Shown: positions 8,621 through 18,285, counted from the stretch's first letter. The stretch is DNA of 39,671 nt from Peptoniphilus timonensis JC401 (GCF_000312025.1 NZ_HE978593.1:484151-523821); one strand, 5' to 3'. Numbers and translations: made by a program. The notes: generated by a model from the letters alone, not told the origin.

Positions 8621-9929
8621 TGTGCATATAGTTACTTTAGGATGTTCTAAAAATGATGTAGACTCCTCTATGATGTACTCACTTTTAAATAAAGATAAAT
8701 ATAAAATGGTTGAAAGGCCAAATGACGCAGATATTTTAATAGTTAATACTTGTGGATTTATTGATGCTGCAAAAGAAGAATCAATTGACACTATATTAGA
8801 ATCAGTAGAATATAAGAAAAATGGAAGATGTAAAAAAGTTCTTTTGTCAGGATGTTTGGCACAAAGATATCCAGAAGAACTTATAAAAGAAATACCTGAA
8901 ATTGATGGAATTATAGGAACAGGAAATATAAATTATATAAATGAACTTTTAGATAGAAGTCTAGAAGGAGATTTATTTATAAAGACAGATAATTTGAACT
9001 CAGCTTATATTGAAGGTGTAAGAAAAGAACAAGTTAATACTACTGAATATGTAAAAATATCTGAAGGTTGTAATAATAATTGTTCTTATTGTATAATACC
9101 TTCTCTTCGTGGGAAAAATAGATCTAGAACAATTGAAGATATATATAGTGAAGTTAAATACTTAGTTGATAAAGGAGCAAGAGAAATCATTTTAATTGCT
9201 CAAAATACAACAGACTACGGTATTGATTTATACTCAAAGTATTCTTTATCTAATTTAATAAAGGAAATTTCTAAGATTAAAAATCTTAAATGGATAAGAG
9301 TTCTTTATCTTTACCCCGATCATTTTACAGATGATTTAATTGAAGAGTTTAAAAATAATGATAAGCTAATTAAATATGTTGATATGCCTCTTCAACATAT
9401 TTCAGATAATGTTTTAAAAAGAATGAATAGAAAAACAAGTAAAGATCATATAATAAAAACATTAAAAAGCCTTAGAGAGTCTGTAGATGGTATTGTAATA
9501 AGAACTACATTCATTGTTGGATTCCCAGGAGAAACAGAAGATGATTTCAAAGAATTAATTAATTTTATTAAAGACATTAAGTTTGATAAGCTTGGAGTTT
9601 TTGAATATTCTAAAGAAGAAGGAACAAGTGCATCCTTATTAGATAATCAGATTCCAGATGAAATTAAGGAAAATAGAAAAAATGAAATAATGTCTATTCA
9701 AAATGAGATCTCTAGTGAAGTTCTTTCAGAAAAGATAAATGAGAAATTAGAAATTTTAATAGAAGAGAAAATTGATGGAAATAATTATGTGGGAAGAACA
9801 TACATGGATGCTCCAGAAATTGACGGAGTGACTTATATAACTAGTGATAGAGATTTAAATATCGGTGATTTTGTAGATGTTAAAATAATAGATAGTCTTG
9901 ATTATGATTTAGTAGGTGAATTGATATGA
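8613..9929 (+). CDS. rimO: Ribosomal protein uS12 methylthiotransferase RimO
   Basis: Radical-SAM enzyme that methylthiolates the conserved Asp of ribosomal protein S12. It has the N-terminal UPF0004 domain (VTLGCSKNDVDS, NTCGFIDAAKEES, SGCLAQRYPEEL), the radical-SAM cluster C153-x3-C157-x2-C160 in GCNNNCSYCIIP, and a C-terminal TRAM domain. The motifs CSKN and CGFIDAAK separate RimO from MiaB, whose own gene is at 30121-31521. Starts at 8604 (GTG), 8607 and 8613 (ATG) are in frame. AGGTG at 8602-8606 sits 6 bases before 8613, so I prefer 8613 (438 aa). It overlaps the ftsK end and, as ATGA, the pgsA start. Confidence 0.95.
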   Translation: MNNVHIVTLGCSKNDVDSSMMYSLLNKDKYKMVERPNDADILIVNTCGFIDAAKEESIDTILESVEYKKNGRCKKVLLSGCLAQRYPEELIKEIPEIDGIIGTGNINYINELLDRSLEGDLFIKTDNLNSAYIEGVRKEQVNTTEYVKISEGCNNNCSYCIIPSLRGKNRSRTIEDIYSEVKYLVDKGAREIILIAQNTTDYGIDLYSKYSLSNLIKEISKIKNLKWIRVLYLYPDHFTDDLIEEFKNNDKLIKYVDMPLQHISDNVLKRMNRKTSKDHIIKTLKSLRESVDGIVIRTTFIVGFPGETEDDFKELINFIKDIKFDKLGVFEYSKEEGTSASLLDNQIPDEIKENRKNEIMSIQNEISSEVLSEKINEKLEILIEEKIDGNNYVGRTYMDAPEIDGVTYITSDRDLNIGDFVDVKIIDSLDYDLVGELI

Positions 9930-10459
9930 ACACTCCAAATAAGTTAACTCTTATGAGAACTATAATGGTTCCTATTTTTGTACTTTGTATGTATTTAGAC
10001 TTTAATAATTCTAGAATAATTGCAACAGCTATTTTTGCTATAGCTTCTTTTACTGATTTTCTTGATGGACATATTGCAAGAAGGGATAATTTAGTTACTA
10101 ATTTTGGCAAATTTGCAGATCCACTAGCAGATAAAATATTAGTTTGTTCAGCTATGATAATGTTAGTAAGCACTGGAGAGATGCCTGCATGGGCTGTTAT
10201 AATCATAATAGCTAGAGAATTTACTATTACAGGATTTAGAATAATTGCAGCTTCAGAAAATATTACTATTGCAGCAAGTCCACTTGGTAAATTTAAAACA
10301 GTGACTCAGTTAATATCTAATATTTTACTTTTGAGTGGAATAAGTAGCCTAAGAAATTTTGGAATGGTAATATTTTATCTTGCAGTTATATTTACTATTA
10401 TTTCTGGTGCAGATTACCTTATAAAAAATAAAAAAGTTTTAGATTTAGAAAATATTTAA
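9926..10459 (+). CDS. pgsA: CDP-diacylglycerol-glycerol-3-phosphate 3-phosphatidyltransferase
   Basis: Integral membrane enzyme making phosphatidylglycerophosphate, the first committed step to phosphatidylglycerol. The 177-aa protein carries the CDP-alcohol phosphotransferase signature D-G-x2-A-R-x8-G-x3-D-x3-D in DGHIARRDNLVTNFGKFADP plus LADK. Several hydrophobic segments follow. It begins inside the rimO stop (ATGA). The rimO-pgsA-cinA-recA order is common in Firmicutes. It acts in the same pathway as GpsA and PlsY near the right edge of the window. Confidence 0.94.
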   Translation: MNTPNKLTLMRTIMVPIFVLCMYLDFNNSRIIATAIFAIASFTDFLDGHIARRDNLVTNFGKFADPLADKILVCSAMIMLVSTGEMPAWAVIIIIAREFTITGFRIIAASENITIAASPLGKFKTVTQLISNILLLSGISSLRNFGMVIFYLAVIFTIISGADYLIKNKKVLDLENI

Positions 10460-10479
10460 GAAAAAATTTAAGGAGAAGT

Positions 10480-11715
10480 ATGAAAGCAAGTGTTTTAACA
10501 GTTGGAACAGAAATATTAATTGGCTCTATAACTAATACAAATTCAAAATATATTTCTGAAAAACTAACTGATATGGGATTAGATGTAATAAGACAAGTTT
10601 CAGTTGATGATGAATTAGATGAAATAGTAAGTGAATTAAAGTACTTATCAAAAACATCTGACTTAATCGTAATAAGTGGAGGTCTTGGTCCTACTAATGA
10701 TGATATAACCAGAGATGCTGTTGCAAAATTTCTAAATAGAAAGATTTATCTTGATGAAGACGAAAAAGAAAAATTGGAAGATAGATTTAATAGATTTGGA
10801 AGAAAAATGACTCCAAATAATTTAAAGCAAGTTATGTTAATAGAAGGGTCAGAAAAAATAGAAAACCACTGGGGTGTAGCATTAGGTGAATATATTGAAT
10901 TTGACAACAAAAAAATAATTTTACTACCTGGACCACCAAATGAAATGGAACCAATGTTAGATTATTATTTTGCCAATAAATCTTTTACTAAAGACAATAT
11001 AATTGTAAAATCTATTGATGTTATCGGCTTAGGAGAGTCTATAATTGAAGATAGAATCAGAAAAATGACTTTTTCAAATAAAGACATAAGTATAAATACC
11101 TTTGCTCATGGGAGTCATACTGAAATTAAGATAATTGGAAAAAATTCTAACTTTGAGAAACTTCAAAGTTTAATCGATGTCACTGTAAGTTCTCTTTATA
11201 AGGAATTTAACACTCATATTTATTCAGAAAATAATGAAGATGTTGCAAGACAAATTGTAAATATACTTGAAAAAAACAATTTAAAAATTTCTTTTGCTGA
11301 ATCTATAACTGGCGGCTTACTTAGTTCTGCTATAACAGATATAAGTGGAGCTTCAAAGGTAATAGAAACATCCTTTGTTACTTATTCAAATGATTCAAAA
11401 AATAAAAATCTTAATGTATCAAATAATACTTTAAGAGATTTTGGTGCAATTAGTGAAAATACAGCATATGAAATGGCAAAAGGAATAAGAGAAAGATCTA
11501 AATCAAATATTGGTGTAGCTACTACTGGAGAAGCAGGACCAAACTCATCAGAAACTGAAGTGGGAAATGTTTTTACTTGTATATTTTTTGGAGAAGATAA
11601 TTATAAATTAAATCATTATTTCTTTAGTGGAGATAGAAATAAAATACGAAGAAGTACTGTAAATAGAGTTTTATCAGAAATTCTTTATTTACTTAGAAAA
11701 AATTATAAGGAGTAA
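10480..11715 (+). CDS. cinA: CinA-like protein (competence/damage-inducible; nicotinamide-nucleotide amidase type)
   Basis: 411-aa two-domain protein. The N-terminal MoCF/COG1058 domain has [17 protein letters not shown] and [16 protein letters not shown], then [12 protein letters not shown]. The C-terminal CinA domain (about 260-405) has [21 protein letters not shown] and [10 protein letters not shown]. Family members recycle pyridine nucleotides (NMN deamidase and/or ADP-ribose pyrophosphatase); which activity is present here cannot be told. An AAGGAG site lies just upstream. It ends two bases before recA, so the two genes are almost certainly co-transcribed. Confidence 0.93.
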   Translation: MKASVLTVGTEILIGSITNTNSKYISEKLTDMGLDVIRQVSVDDELDEIVSELKYLSKTSDLIVISGGLGPTNDDITRDAVAKFLNRKIYLDEDEKEKLEDRFNRFGRKMTPNNLKQVMLIEGSEKIENHWGVALGEYIEFDNKKIILLPGPPNEMEPMLDYYFANKSFTKDNIIVKSIDVIGLGESIIEDRIRKMTFSNKDISINTFAHGSHTEIKIIGKNSNFEKLQSLIDVTVSSLYKEFNTHIYSENNEDVARQIVNILEKNNLKISFAESITGGLLSSAITDISGASKVIETSFVTYSNDSKNKNLNVSNNTLRDFGAISENTAYEMAKGIRERSKSNIGVATTGEAGPNSSETEVGNVFTCIFFGEDNYKLNHYFFSGDRNKIRRSTVNRVLSEILYLLRKNYKE

Positions 11716-11717
11716 TT

Positions 11718-12773
11718 ATGAAAGACAATAATTTAAGTAAGGAAAAACAAGAAGCTCTACATAATGTTATTTCAAAAATTGAAAAACAATATGGTGAAGG
11801 ATCCGTTATGATTCTAGGTGATGACGTAAAGCTAGATATCGATTCTATTCCGACTGGGTCACTAGCACTTGATATTGCTCTTGGAATTGGCGGTATACCT
11901 AAAGGAAGAATTATAGAAATTTATGGTCCTGAATCCTCAGGTAAGACAACTTTAGCTCTTCATATGTTAGCTGAAGCCCAAAAAATCGGAGGTACAGGAG
12001 CTTTTGTTGATGCTGAGCACGCACTTGATGCTGGTTATGCAAAAAACTTAGGTGTTGATATTGAAAACTTAATTATTTCACAACCTGATACTGGTGAACA
12101 AGCTCTAGAAATAACAGAGGCTTTGGTTAGATCTAATGCAGTAGATTTAATTATAATTGACTCTGTTGCAGCTCTTGTTCCTAAAGCTGAAATAGATGGT
12201 GATATGGGTGCTGCACAAATTGGTCTTCAAGCTAGGTTAATGTCACAAGCCTTAAGAAAATTAACAGGTGCAATTAATAAATCAAAGTGCACTGTTGTAT
12301 TTATTAATCAACTTAGAGAAAAAGTTGGAATTATGTTTGGTAATCCTGAAACAACAACAGGAGGTAGGGCGCTTAAATTTTATTCTTCAGTAAGACTTGA
12401 TATAAGAAAATCTGAAAATATAAAAAAAGGTGACGAAATTATTGGTAATAGAGTAAGAGTTAAGGTTGTTAAAAATAAAATCGCTCCACCTTTTAGACAA
12501 GCAGAATTTGACATTATGTACGGAAAAGGCATATCAAGTGTAGGAAATATTCTAGATGTAGCTGCTGAAGCTGATATTGTTAAAAAAGCTGGTGCTTGGT
12601 ATTCTTATGGTGAAGAAAGACTTGGACAAGGTAGAGAAAATGCTAAAGAATATTTAGAAAACAATGAAGATTTATTAAAAGAAATTGAACACAAGGTAAG
12701 AGTTTACTATAACTTAATAGAAGATGAGGAATCTACAGAAGAAAATATAGAAGAAAGTCCAAAAGCTGATTAA
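11718..12773 (+). CDS. recA: Recombinase RecA
   Basis: Strand-exchange protein and co-protease for LexA self-cleavage, 351 aa. It shows Walker [10 protein letters not shown] (residues 70-78), the [10 protein letters not shown] segment, Walker [13 protein letters not shown], the L1/L2 DNA-binding loops ([16 protein letters not shown] and [14 protein letters not shown]) and an acidic C-terminal tail. AAGGAG lies 6 bases upstream of the ATG. Only two bases separate it from cinA, so no private promoter or LexA box fits there. Transcription must come from within or upstream of the ftsK-cinA genes. The nuclease-like gene at 12791 starts 17 bases after the recA stop. Confidence 0.98.
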   Translation: MKDNNLSKEKQEALHNVISKIEKQYGEGSVMILGDDVKLDIDSIPTGSLALDIALGIGGIPKGRIIEIYGPESSGKTTLALHMLAEAQKIGGTGAFVDAEHALDAGYAKNLGVDIENLIISQPDTGEQALEITEALVRSNAVDLIIIDSVAALVPKAEIDGDMGAAQIGLQARLMSQALRKLTGAINKSKCTVVFINQLREKVGIMFGNPETTTGGRALKFYSSVRLDIRKSENIKKGDEIIGNRVRVKVVKNKIAPPFRQAEFDIMYGKGISSVGNILDVAAEADIVKKAGAWYSYGEERLGQGRENAKEYLENNEDLLKEIEHKVRVYYNLIEDEESTEENIEESPKAD

Positions 12774-12790
12774 AAACAAGGTGTGATTTT

Positions 12791-13769
12791 TTGAAATTAC
12801 TTTACTTAACAGACACCCATATAAGAGGAACTAGTCCTAAAAATAGACTAGATGATTATTATGAAAGCTTAAAAGAAAAATTAAAAGAAATTTCAAATAT
12901 TATTCGTGAAGAAAAAGTTGACTATGTCTTACATGGAGGAGATTTATTTGATCGTCCTGATGTTTCAGTTAGTATTGTTTCTGATTTTGCAAAAATTTTT
13001 CAAGACTTTGGAGTGCCTATATATATAATAAGCGGAAATCATGATATTTTTTGGACATAATCCTGATACTTTAGATAGGACTATGTTAGGTTTATTGTGT
13101 AATCTTGGCATAATGAATTTAGTTAATTATAAGAAAATAATATTAGAAAAAGATATAAAAGTACAATTGACAGGTTCACCATATATTTATTCCATGGACG
13201 AAGCATCAAACAAAGAAAATTATATTATAAACGAAGTTGATGAGACTTGTAAGTACGCAATCCATATGACACATGGTTTTTTAATTGATAAGCCATTTTT
13301 AAAAGAAGTACCTCATACTCTTATAGATGATATTAGAAATACTAAGGCAGATATAACTTTAGCTGGTCACTATCACTTTGGTTTTAAAACTGTAGAGCTA
13401 GATAATAAATATTTTATAAATCCTGGAGCTTTAATGAGAATTTCTAATTCAAAGATAGAAATAAAAAGAAAACCAAAGGTTAATATTATTACATTAGGAA
13501 ATGATATTAAAATAGAAGACAGGTTTTTAAAATGCGCAAAAGCAGGAGAAGTTGTTTTAGATAGATCTGAAATGGAAAGACATAAATTTAAGGGTATTAA
13601 AATGGCAGAATTTAAGGAAAGTATTGATGCTTCAGCTAATTATAAAAGTTTAGATATCTTTGATTTGCTTTTAAAAATTTCTAAGAGTGAAAAAATATCT
13701 GAAGATATAAAAAAAGAAGCTCTAAAAAGAGTTGAAGAAGCACAAATTAATGGAGTTGAATATAAATGA
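12791..13769 (+). CDS. SbcD/Mre11-like metallophosphoesterase (frameshifted)
   Basis: Calcineurin-like phosphoesterase, probably the nuclease subunit of the ATPase encoded just downstream. Metal-binding motifs occur in the Mre11 order: YLTDTH, LHGGDLFDRPD, ISGNHD, THG and AGHYHFG. The frame breaks in a six-T run at 13047-13052, right after GNHDIF. Removing one T gives GNHDIFGHNPDTLDRTMLGL and a 325-aa protein. The start is TTG, supported by AAGGTG seven bases upstream. The last codon overlaps the next gene as ATGA. The protein lacks the long C-terminal cap of Escherichia coli SbcD, so I do not assign that symbol firmly. The indel may be a sequencing error. Confidence 0.82.
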
Positions 13770-15217
13770 TATATATAAAAAATGTTGAACTTCATAATTT
13801 TCAATCTCATAATTATACAGAAATTGAATTTGACCGAGGATTAAATGTTATCCTCGGTAATTCTGACGCAGGAAAAACTGCAATACTTAGAGCAATAAAA
13901 TGGGCCTTATATAATGAACCTAAGGGAGATTATTTTATTAGGCAAGGAGAAAAAGAAGTTTCTGTAAAGGTTACCTTTTCAAATGGTGTTGTTGTAGAGA
14001 GATCTAGAACTCCTTCCAAAAATTCCTACTATCTTATGACAGCTGAAGGTGAAGAGATGAGATTCGAAGGATTTGGTCTAGATGTACCTAAAGAAATAAG
14101 AAATGCAACTAATATGTATAAAGTTTCTCTTGATAATTCTAACAATAAAAGTATTTTAAATATAGCAGAACAACTTGATGGACCATTTTTGTTAAATGAA
14201 CAGGCTTCTTTAAGGGCTTCTGCAATTGGTCGACTAATTGGAGTAAACTACGTTGATGATGCTTTAAGAAATGTTGTAAGAGATAATAAAAGGTTGAGTC
14301 AAGAAATTGATACGTTAAAAAAAAGTAGGGAAGATTACAAAAATCAACTCAAAGAGTTTGAGTATATAGATGATTATAAAAATCGTTTTGAGAAAATATC
14401 TGCTATTCGAAATAAAATCGAAAATCTTCAGCATAAACTTGATTTGGCTTCAAAATTAAAAGATGATTATGAAAAAAATGAAAATGCTATTCTTGAAACA
14501 AATAATTTAGTTTTAAAATTTAAAGATCTAGATAAAATTGAAAATATACTTCCAAAATTAGAAAATTATTTAATTAAAAAAAATAGTTTTGAAAATTATC
14601 AAAATAGATTGTTAAAGACAGCTAAAGAAATAGATTTAATGAATCTTAACTTAGATAAGTTAAAGAATATTAATAATTTGTCTGAAAAGACAAAAGTAAT
14701 TGAAGCAAAAGAAGCTAAATTACAAAATTATCTGCGAATTGAAGAGAAGTATAAAATTAATTTTTCACAAATAAATGAGTTACTTTTAAATTTAGATAAA
14801 TTTAGAAATAATGACCAAATCGAAAGCATAATAAAGAATCTTGAAAAAAATATTAATTTTTATAATAAACTTTCATCTTCATACATAGCGTTAAATAAAA
14901 TATTATCAAATTTAAAAATAGGAGAGGACTATATAAAGAAATTTGATAATAATAAAAATATATCTGATATTTTCAAAAGTTTACAGTCAAAGCTAATTCA
15001 ATTAAATAAACTAAAAGAATTGAATATTAAGTATTGCGATCTAAAAAATAATATAAAATATGAAGAAAATGAAATAGAAAAAATTATTCAAGACATAAAG
15101 AATTATACAGATTCCTATGAAAAGACTATTCTTGAATTAGGTGTTTGCCCATTTTGTTACAGTGAAATTAATAGTCAGTCTATTGATCACATAAAATACC
15201 ATTTAAGGAATGATTAA
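13766..15217 (+). CDS. Rad50/SbcC-like ATPase, N-terminal half with terminal CxxC...HxxxH
   Basis: 483-aa protein with a Rad50/SbcC-type N-lobe: NFQSHNYTEIEF, then Walker A GNSDAGKT at residues 31-38, and ALYNEPKGDYFIRQGEKEV. From about residue 170 to 455 it is almost continuous Lys/Glu/Asn/Leu coiled coil. It ends with CPFC (C461, C464) followed by H475 and H479, a CX2C-X10-HX3H spacing. There is no Walker B, ABC signature or D-loop; these lie in the separate protein at 15456-16106. It overlaps the phosphoesterase as ATGA. Its TAA is followed immediately by the next gene's ATG. I infer half of a heteromeric Rad50-like ATPase; the zinc-binding role is inference. Confidence 0.8.
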   Translation: MIYIKNVELHNFQSHNYTEIEFDRGLNVILGNSDAGKTAILRAIKWALYNEPKGDYFIRQGEKEVSVKVTFSNGVVVERSRTPSKNSYYLMTAEGEEMRFEGFGLDVPKEIRNATNMYKVSLDNSNNKSILNIAEQLDGPFLLNEQASLRASAIGRLIGVNYVDDALRNVVRDNKRLSQEIDTLKKSREDYKNQLKEFEYIDDYKNRFEKISAIRNKIENLQHKLDLASKLKDDYEKNENAILETNNLVLKFKDLDKIENILPKLENYLIKKNSFENYQNRLLKTAKEIDLMNLNLDKLKNINNLSEKTKVIEAKEAKLQNYLRIEEKYKINFSQINELLLNLDKFRNNDQIESIIKNLEKNINFYNKLSSSYIALNKILSNLKIGEDYIKKFDNNKNISDIFKSLQSKLIQLNKLKELNIKYCDLKNNIKYEENEIEKIIQDIKNYTDSYEKTILELGVCPFCYSEINSQSIDHIKYHLRND

Positions 15218-15451
15218 ATGAATTACGAAGAAAATTTAAAAAATTTAAAAGAACAACTTGATAAACTTAAAAATATGAAATACAAGTCTGAAGCTAGACT
15301 TGAACAATTAAATGCACAAAAAAAAGAAATACTAAATGAAATTGAAGATTTAGGTATAAAACCAGAGGAATTAGAAAGTGAAATTTCTAAATTAAAAAAT
15401 GAAATAGATAGTCTATTTAATGAAGCAAATGATTTAATGCCAAGGTTGTGA
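15218..15451 (+). CDS. Small coiled-coil protein between the two ATPase halves
   Basis: 77-aa protein made almost entirely of Lys/Glu/Leu/Asn heptads (NLKEQLDKLKNMKYKSEARL and on), with no catalytic motif. It starts at the base after the upstream TAA, in the same frame, so it could be read as a nonsense break in a longer coil. However AAGGA lies 8 bases before its ATG inside the previous gene, which supports a genuine start. It probably packs with the coils of its neighbours. I do not recognise a named family. Confidence 0.65.
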   Translation: MNYEENLKNLKEQLDKLKNMKYKSEARLEQLNAQKKEILNEIEDLGIKPEELESEISKLKNEIDSLFNEANDLMPRL

Positions 15452-15455
15452 TTTT

Positions 15456-16106
15456 TTGGAACTAAAAGATTTAGATAACAAACTCTCAGAATTAAATAAT
15501 AAAATTTTAAATGATGAGGGAAAAGTTGAAATATTAAAGGATCAGCTTGATAAAGTTGAGCTCAAATTAAGCGACAAGGAGAAATACAGCGATATCTTAA
15601 CTCAGGTGTCTATTCTATTTCAAAAAACGTCTGAATTCGCTAGAGAACAATCTAAACGACAAATTGAAGATACTGTGACCAAATGTCTTCAATTTATACT
15701 AGAAACTGATATAGAATTTCTAATTGAATTATCTGAATCTAGATCTGTGCCTGTTGCAGAATTTTTTGTTCAATCTAATTATCCAGAAGGGTATAGCATA
15801 AAAACAAAACCAGAAATTGCTCGTGGTGGTGGAGTTGTCGATATAATTTCTCTAGCACTTAGAATTGCATTCTTGCAACAAAATCAACCTTTATTATCAG
15901 GTCCATTAATTCTTGATGAACCAGGAAAACATGTTAGCAATGATTATATTTTTAATTTAGGAGAATTTTTAAAAAGGTCTTCTGGAATTTTTAATCGACA
16001 AATTATCATGGTTACACATAATCCTCATTTGTCACAAATTTCTGACAAAGCATTTCAAGTTTCAAACAAAAGGGGAATAAGTGAAGTAAGTGTTTACGAG
16101 CATTAA
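15456..16106 (+). CDS. Rad50/SbcC-like ATPase, C-terminal half (signature, Walker B, H-loop)
   Basis: 216-aa protein. The first 65 residues are coiled coil. Next comes FAREQSKRQIEDTVTKCLQF, then an ABC-signature-like segment EIARGGGVVDIISLALRIAF, Walker B with D-loop LILDEPGKHVS, and the H-loop IIMVTHNPHLSQIS. These are exactly the parts missing from the protein at 13766-15217, so the two should assemble into one ABC-type head. The start is TTG with AAGGTTGTG five bases upstream; a stop codon (TAA 15435-15437) lies a little upstream in the same frame. The signature has ARGGG where Rad50/SbcC usually has SGGE, a point worth checking in homologues. Confidence 0.78.
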   Translation: MELKDLDNKLSELNNKILNDEGKVEILKDQLDKVELKLSDKEKYSDILTQVSILFQKTSEFAREQSKRQIEDTVTKCLQFILETDIEFLIELSESRSVPVAEFFVQSNYPEGYSIKTKPEIARGGGVVDIISLALRIAFLQQNQPLLSGPLILDEPGKHVSNDYIFNLGEFLKRSSGIFNRQIIMVTHNPHLSQISDKAFQVSNKRGISEVSVYEH

Positions 16107-16113
16107 GATTTTC

Positions 16114-16142
16114 TTGACTTTAGTGAGTAAAATTGTTAGTAT
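16114..16142 (+). promoter_or_regulatory. Probable yerC promoter
   Basis: TTGACT (16114-16119), 17-base spacer, TAGTAT (16137-16142), starting 8 bases after the upstream stop. It gives yerC its own transcript with a leader of about 60 bases. Confidence 0.65.
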
Positions 16143-16208
16143 ATTAATGAGAATATAGAGCGTTTATATATTATATGAATATTAAGCTTTAAGTCAGGAG
16201 GAAATATA

Positions 16209-16529
16209 ATGATTTACGACTCAAAAATAAAAAACAAAGATGTAGATGGTTTATTTGAAGCCATTCTTTTACTTGAGAATTTAGAAGAGTGTTATAGATT
16301 TTTTGAAGATATTTGTACAGTTAAAGAATTACAAGCAATAGCACAAAGACTTCAAGTTGTTAAGTTATTAATAAAAAATAAAACTTATCATGAAATTGAA
16401 AGTGAAACTGGTGCTTCAACAGCAACTATATCTAGAATAAATAGATCTTTAAATTATGGATCTGATGGATATAAACTAGTACTACAAAGATTAAATATTA
16501 TAGATGAAGATGAAGAAGAAAAAGAATAA
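16209..16529 (+). CDS. yerC: YerC/YecD family TrpR-related DNA-binding protein
   Basis: 106-aa member of the TrpR-like YerC/YecD family. The core is CTVKELQAIAQRLQVVKLLI followed by the helix-turn-helix TYHEIESETGASTATISRIN, then RSLNYGSDGYKLVLQRL, all highly conserved in clostridial YerC proteins. Family members are presumed transcription regulators; the target and any ligand are not established from sequence. It has a separate promoter and an AGGAGG site, and its stop lies within the stem of a bidirectional terminator shared with rqcH. Confidence 0.9.
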   Translation: MIYDSKIKNKDVDGLFEAILLLENLEECYRFFEDICTVKELQAIAQRLQVVKLLIKNKTYHEIESETGASTATISRINRSLNYGSDGYKLVLQRLNIIDEDEEEKE

Positions 16530-16550
16530 GGCTTACCTTATTCTTTTTTA
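16522..16550. terminator. Bidirectional terminator between yerC and rqcH
   Basis: AAGAATAAGG (16522-16531), loop CTTA, CCTTATTCTT (16536-16545): a perfect 10-bp stem. It is followed by T on the + strand, and on the - strand by a T-rich TTTTTCTTCTTC tract. It ends both convergent genes; the yerC stop is inside the stem and the rqcH stop is at 16548-16550. Confidence 0.85.
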
Positions 16551-18268
16551 TATGTTTACATTTATAGTTTTGTAATTTGTGTATGTGACCAAACCAGGTT
16601 TTTTGGCAGGATGTCTTTTAACATTCATTTTAAAAGTATAATCTACTGGAATATTTTGAGATTTTGAAAGTGAACTATATTTTGCCGCCAGTTTAGCCGC
16701 CGTTATTAAAGAATTATTTGAAAAATCTCTATTATCATTTTTAAGTATTACGTGAGAACCTGGGGCATCTTTAACATGAAACCACAGGTCATTTTTTTTA
16801 GCTTTTTTTAATGTCAAATAATCATTTTGTTTATTATTTTTACCTATAAATATATCAAATCCGTCTTCCGTTTTTAATTTAAGATAATTTTCCTGAGAAT
16901 CTTTTCTCTTTTTATTATTTTTTTTCTTCTTCTTTTTTAAATATCCTTCTTTTTCAAGTTCTTCGTATAAATCATCAATTTCATCTGGCGTTTCAGCAAA
17001 TTCAATATTTAATAAAATTGATTCTAAATAATTTAATTCAGATTTACCAATTTCAATTTGTTCCTTTAAATAAATCGCAGCATTCTTAAGCTTAGAAAAT
17101 TTCTTATAATATTTTGAAGCATTAGAGGGACCATCAAGCTTTGAATCAAGGGGTATCTCAATTTCTTCCATTTCATTATAAAAATTTTCAACTTTAACAG
17201 ATTCTGCTCCTTTTTCTATTTTATAAAAATTAGAAGAAATCAAATCCGCATAAATTTTATACTTTTCTCTATTTAAAGCAAGGTTTAGTTCGTTAGATTG
17301 GTTAGATAGTTTACGTGAAATTTTATCAATATTTTTCTTAACAGATTTTTTTAGTTCTTTACTCTTAGTTCCTAAAGTGTCCCTTAAAAATTTTGAATTA
17401 TAAAATTCCTCTAAGAGGGAAGAGATGGATTCTAGCTTTAATTTTTCTTTTTCATTTAACTCTTTTAGATCTATTGAATAGAAATCCTTAAAAATTTCAT
17501 CTCTATAAATTTTTATAGGAGTAAAATTATTTTCCCTAATATTACAAAAGATTTCAATAAAGTTCTTATTTAAAATTTCTATTTCATCACTATTTAAGGA
17601 AGAAATATTTCTTTTAAAGTCTATATTTGATCTATATTCAAGTTCTCTACACATTTGTGGACTAATACCAGTAAATGTTTTAATAAAAAAAGTTTTTAGA
17701 TTAAAATTTTCTTCCTGATTTTTTATAATATCGACAATAGACAAAGTATCACAAGGATTCAATCCATCTGATATATCATCAGAATTATAAATAAGACCTG
17801 GTAAAATTTCTCGAACACTAGAAAGATTAAAATTAACTCTTTTTAAAGAGTCAATAATTTTTTGCTATCATTATCAATTAAAATTACATTAGAGTGTTTG
17901 CCCATAAGCTCTATAATAAGACATTTTTCACTAAATAAACCTAGTTCATCGCGAGATTTAACATGAATTTCAATTATTCTATCCATTTTATATTGACAAA
18001 CTTTTAATATTTGATTATTTTCAAGATGTTTTCTAAGTAACATGCAAAATGCAGGGGGATTTTGAGGACTATCAAATATTTCTTCGCTAAAATATATCCT
18101 AGGACTACCAGATATTGATATAAATAATCTTTCTTTTCGTCCATTAGCTCTAATATTAATTAAAAGATCATTGTTTTCATTTTGGTAAATTTTATCAATT
18201 CTACCGTTAATAATCCTTTTATTTATTTCATAAACTAAGTTTTTAACAACTGTACCATCTAAAGACAT
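16548..18268 (-). CDS. rqcH: Rqc2/RqcH family ribosome quality-control protein, NFACT (frameshifted)
   Basis: Binds stalled 50S-peptidyl-tRNA complexes and recruits tRNA-Ala to add C-terminal alanine tails; older annotations call it fibronectin-binding protein FbpA. The N-terminal NFACT domain has SLDGTVVKNLVYE and the essential Asp-Arg pair at residues 96-97 (KMDRII), matching Asp97-Arg98 of Bacillus RqcH. A coiled-coil middle and the C-terminal NFACT-R domain (FIGKNNKQNDYLTLKKAKKND, WFHVKDAPGSHVI) follow. The frame breaks at a six-base A run (17858-17863 on +). Adding one A reads DNDSKKIIDSLKRVNFN and gives 573 aa, the normal length. The AGGTGA site fits the ATG at 18268. Confidence 0.88.
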
Positions 18269-18285
18269 ATAATCACCTAAAATTT

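Noticed and set aside
15441-15460. Homopolymer frameshift joining the 77-aa protein and the ATPase C-half
   Set aside because: The TGA ending the 77-aa frame precedes the T run, so a T indel cannot fuse the two; a ribosome-binding site supports a separate TTG start.
16143-16190. A/T-rich repeats in the yerC leader as an operator or riboswitch
   Set aside because: Only low-complexity TATA-like matches; no stable or conserved fold that I can defend.
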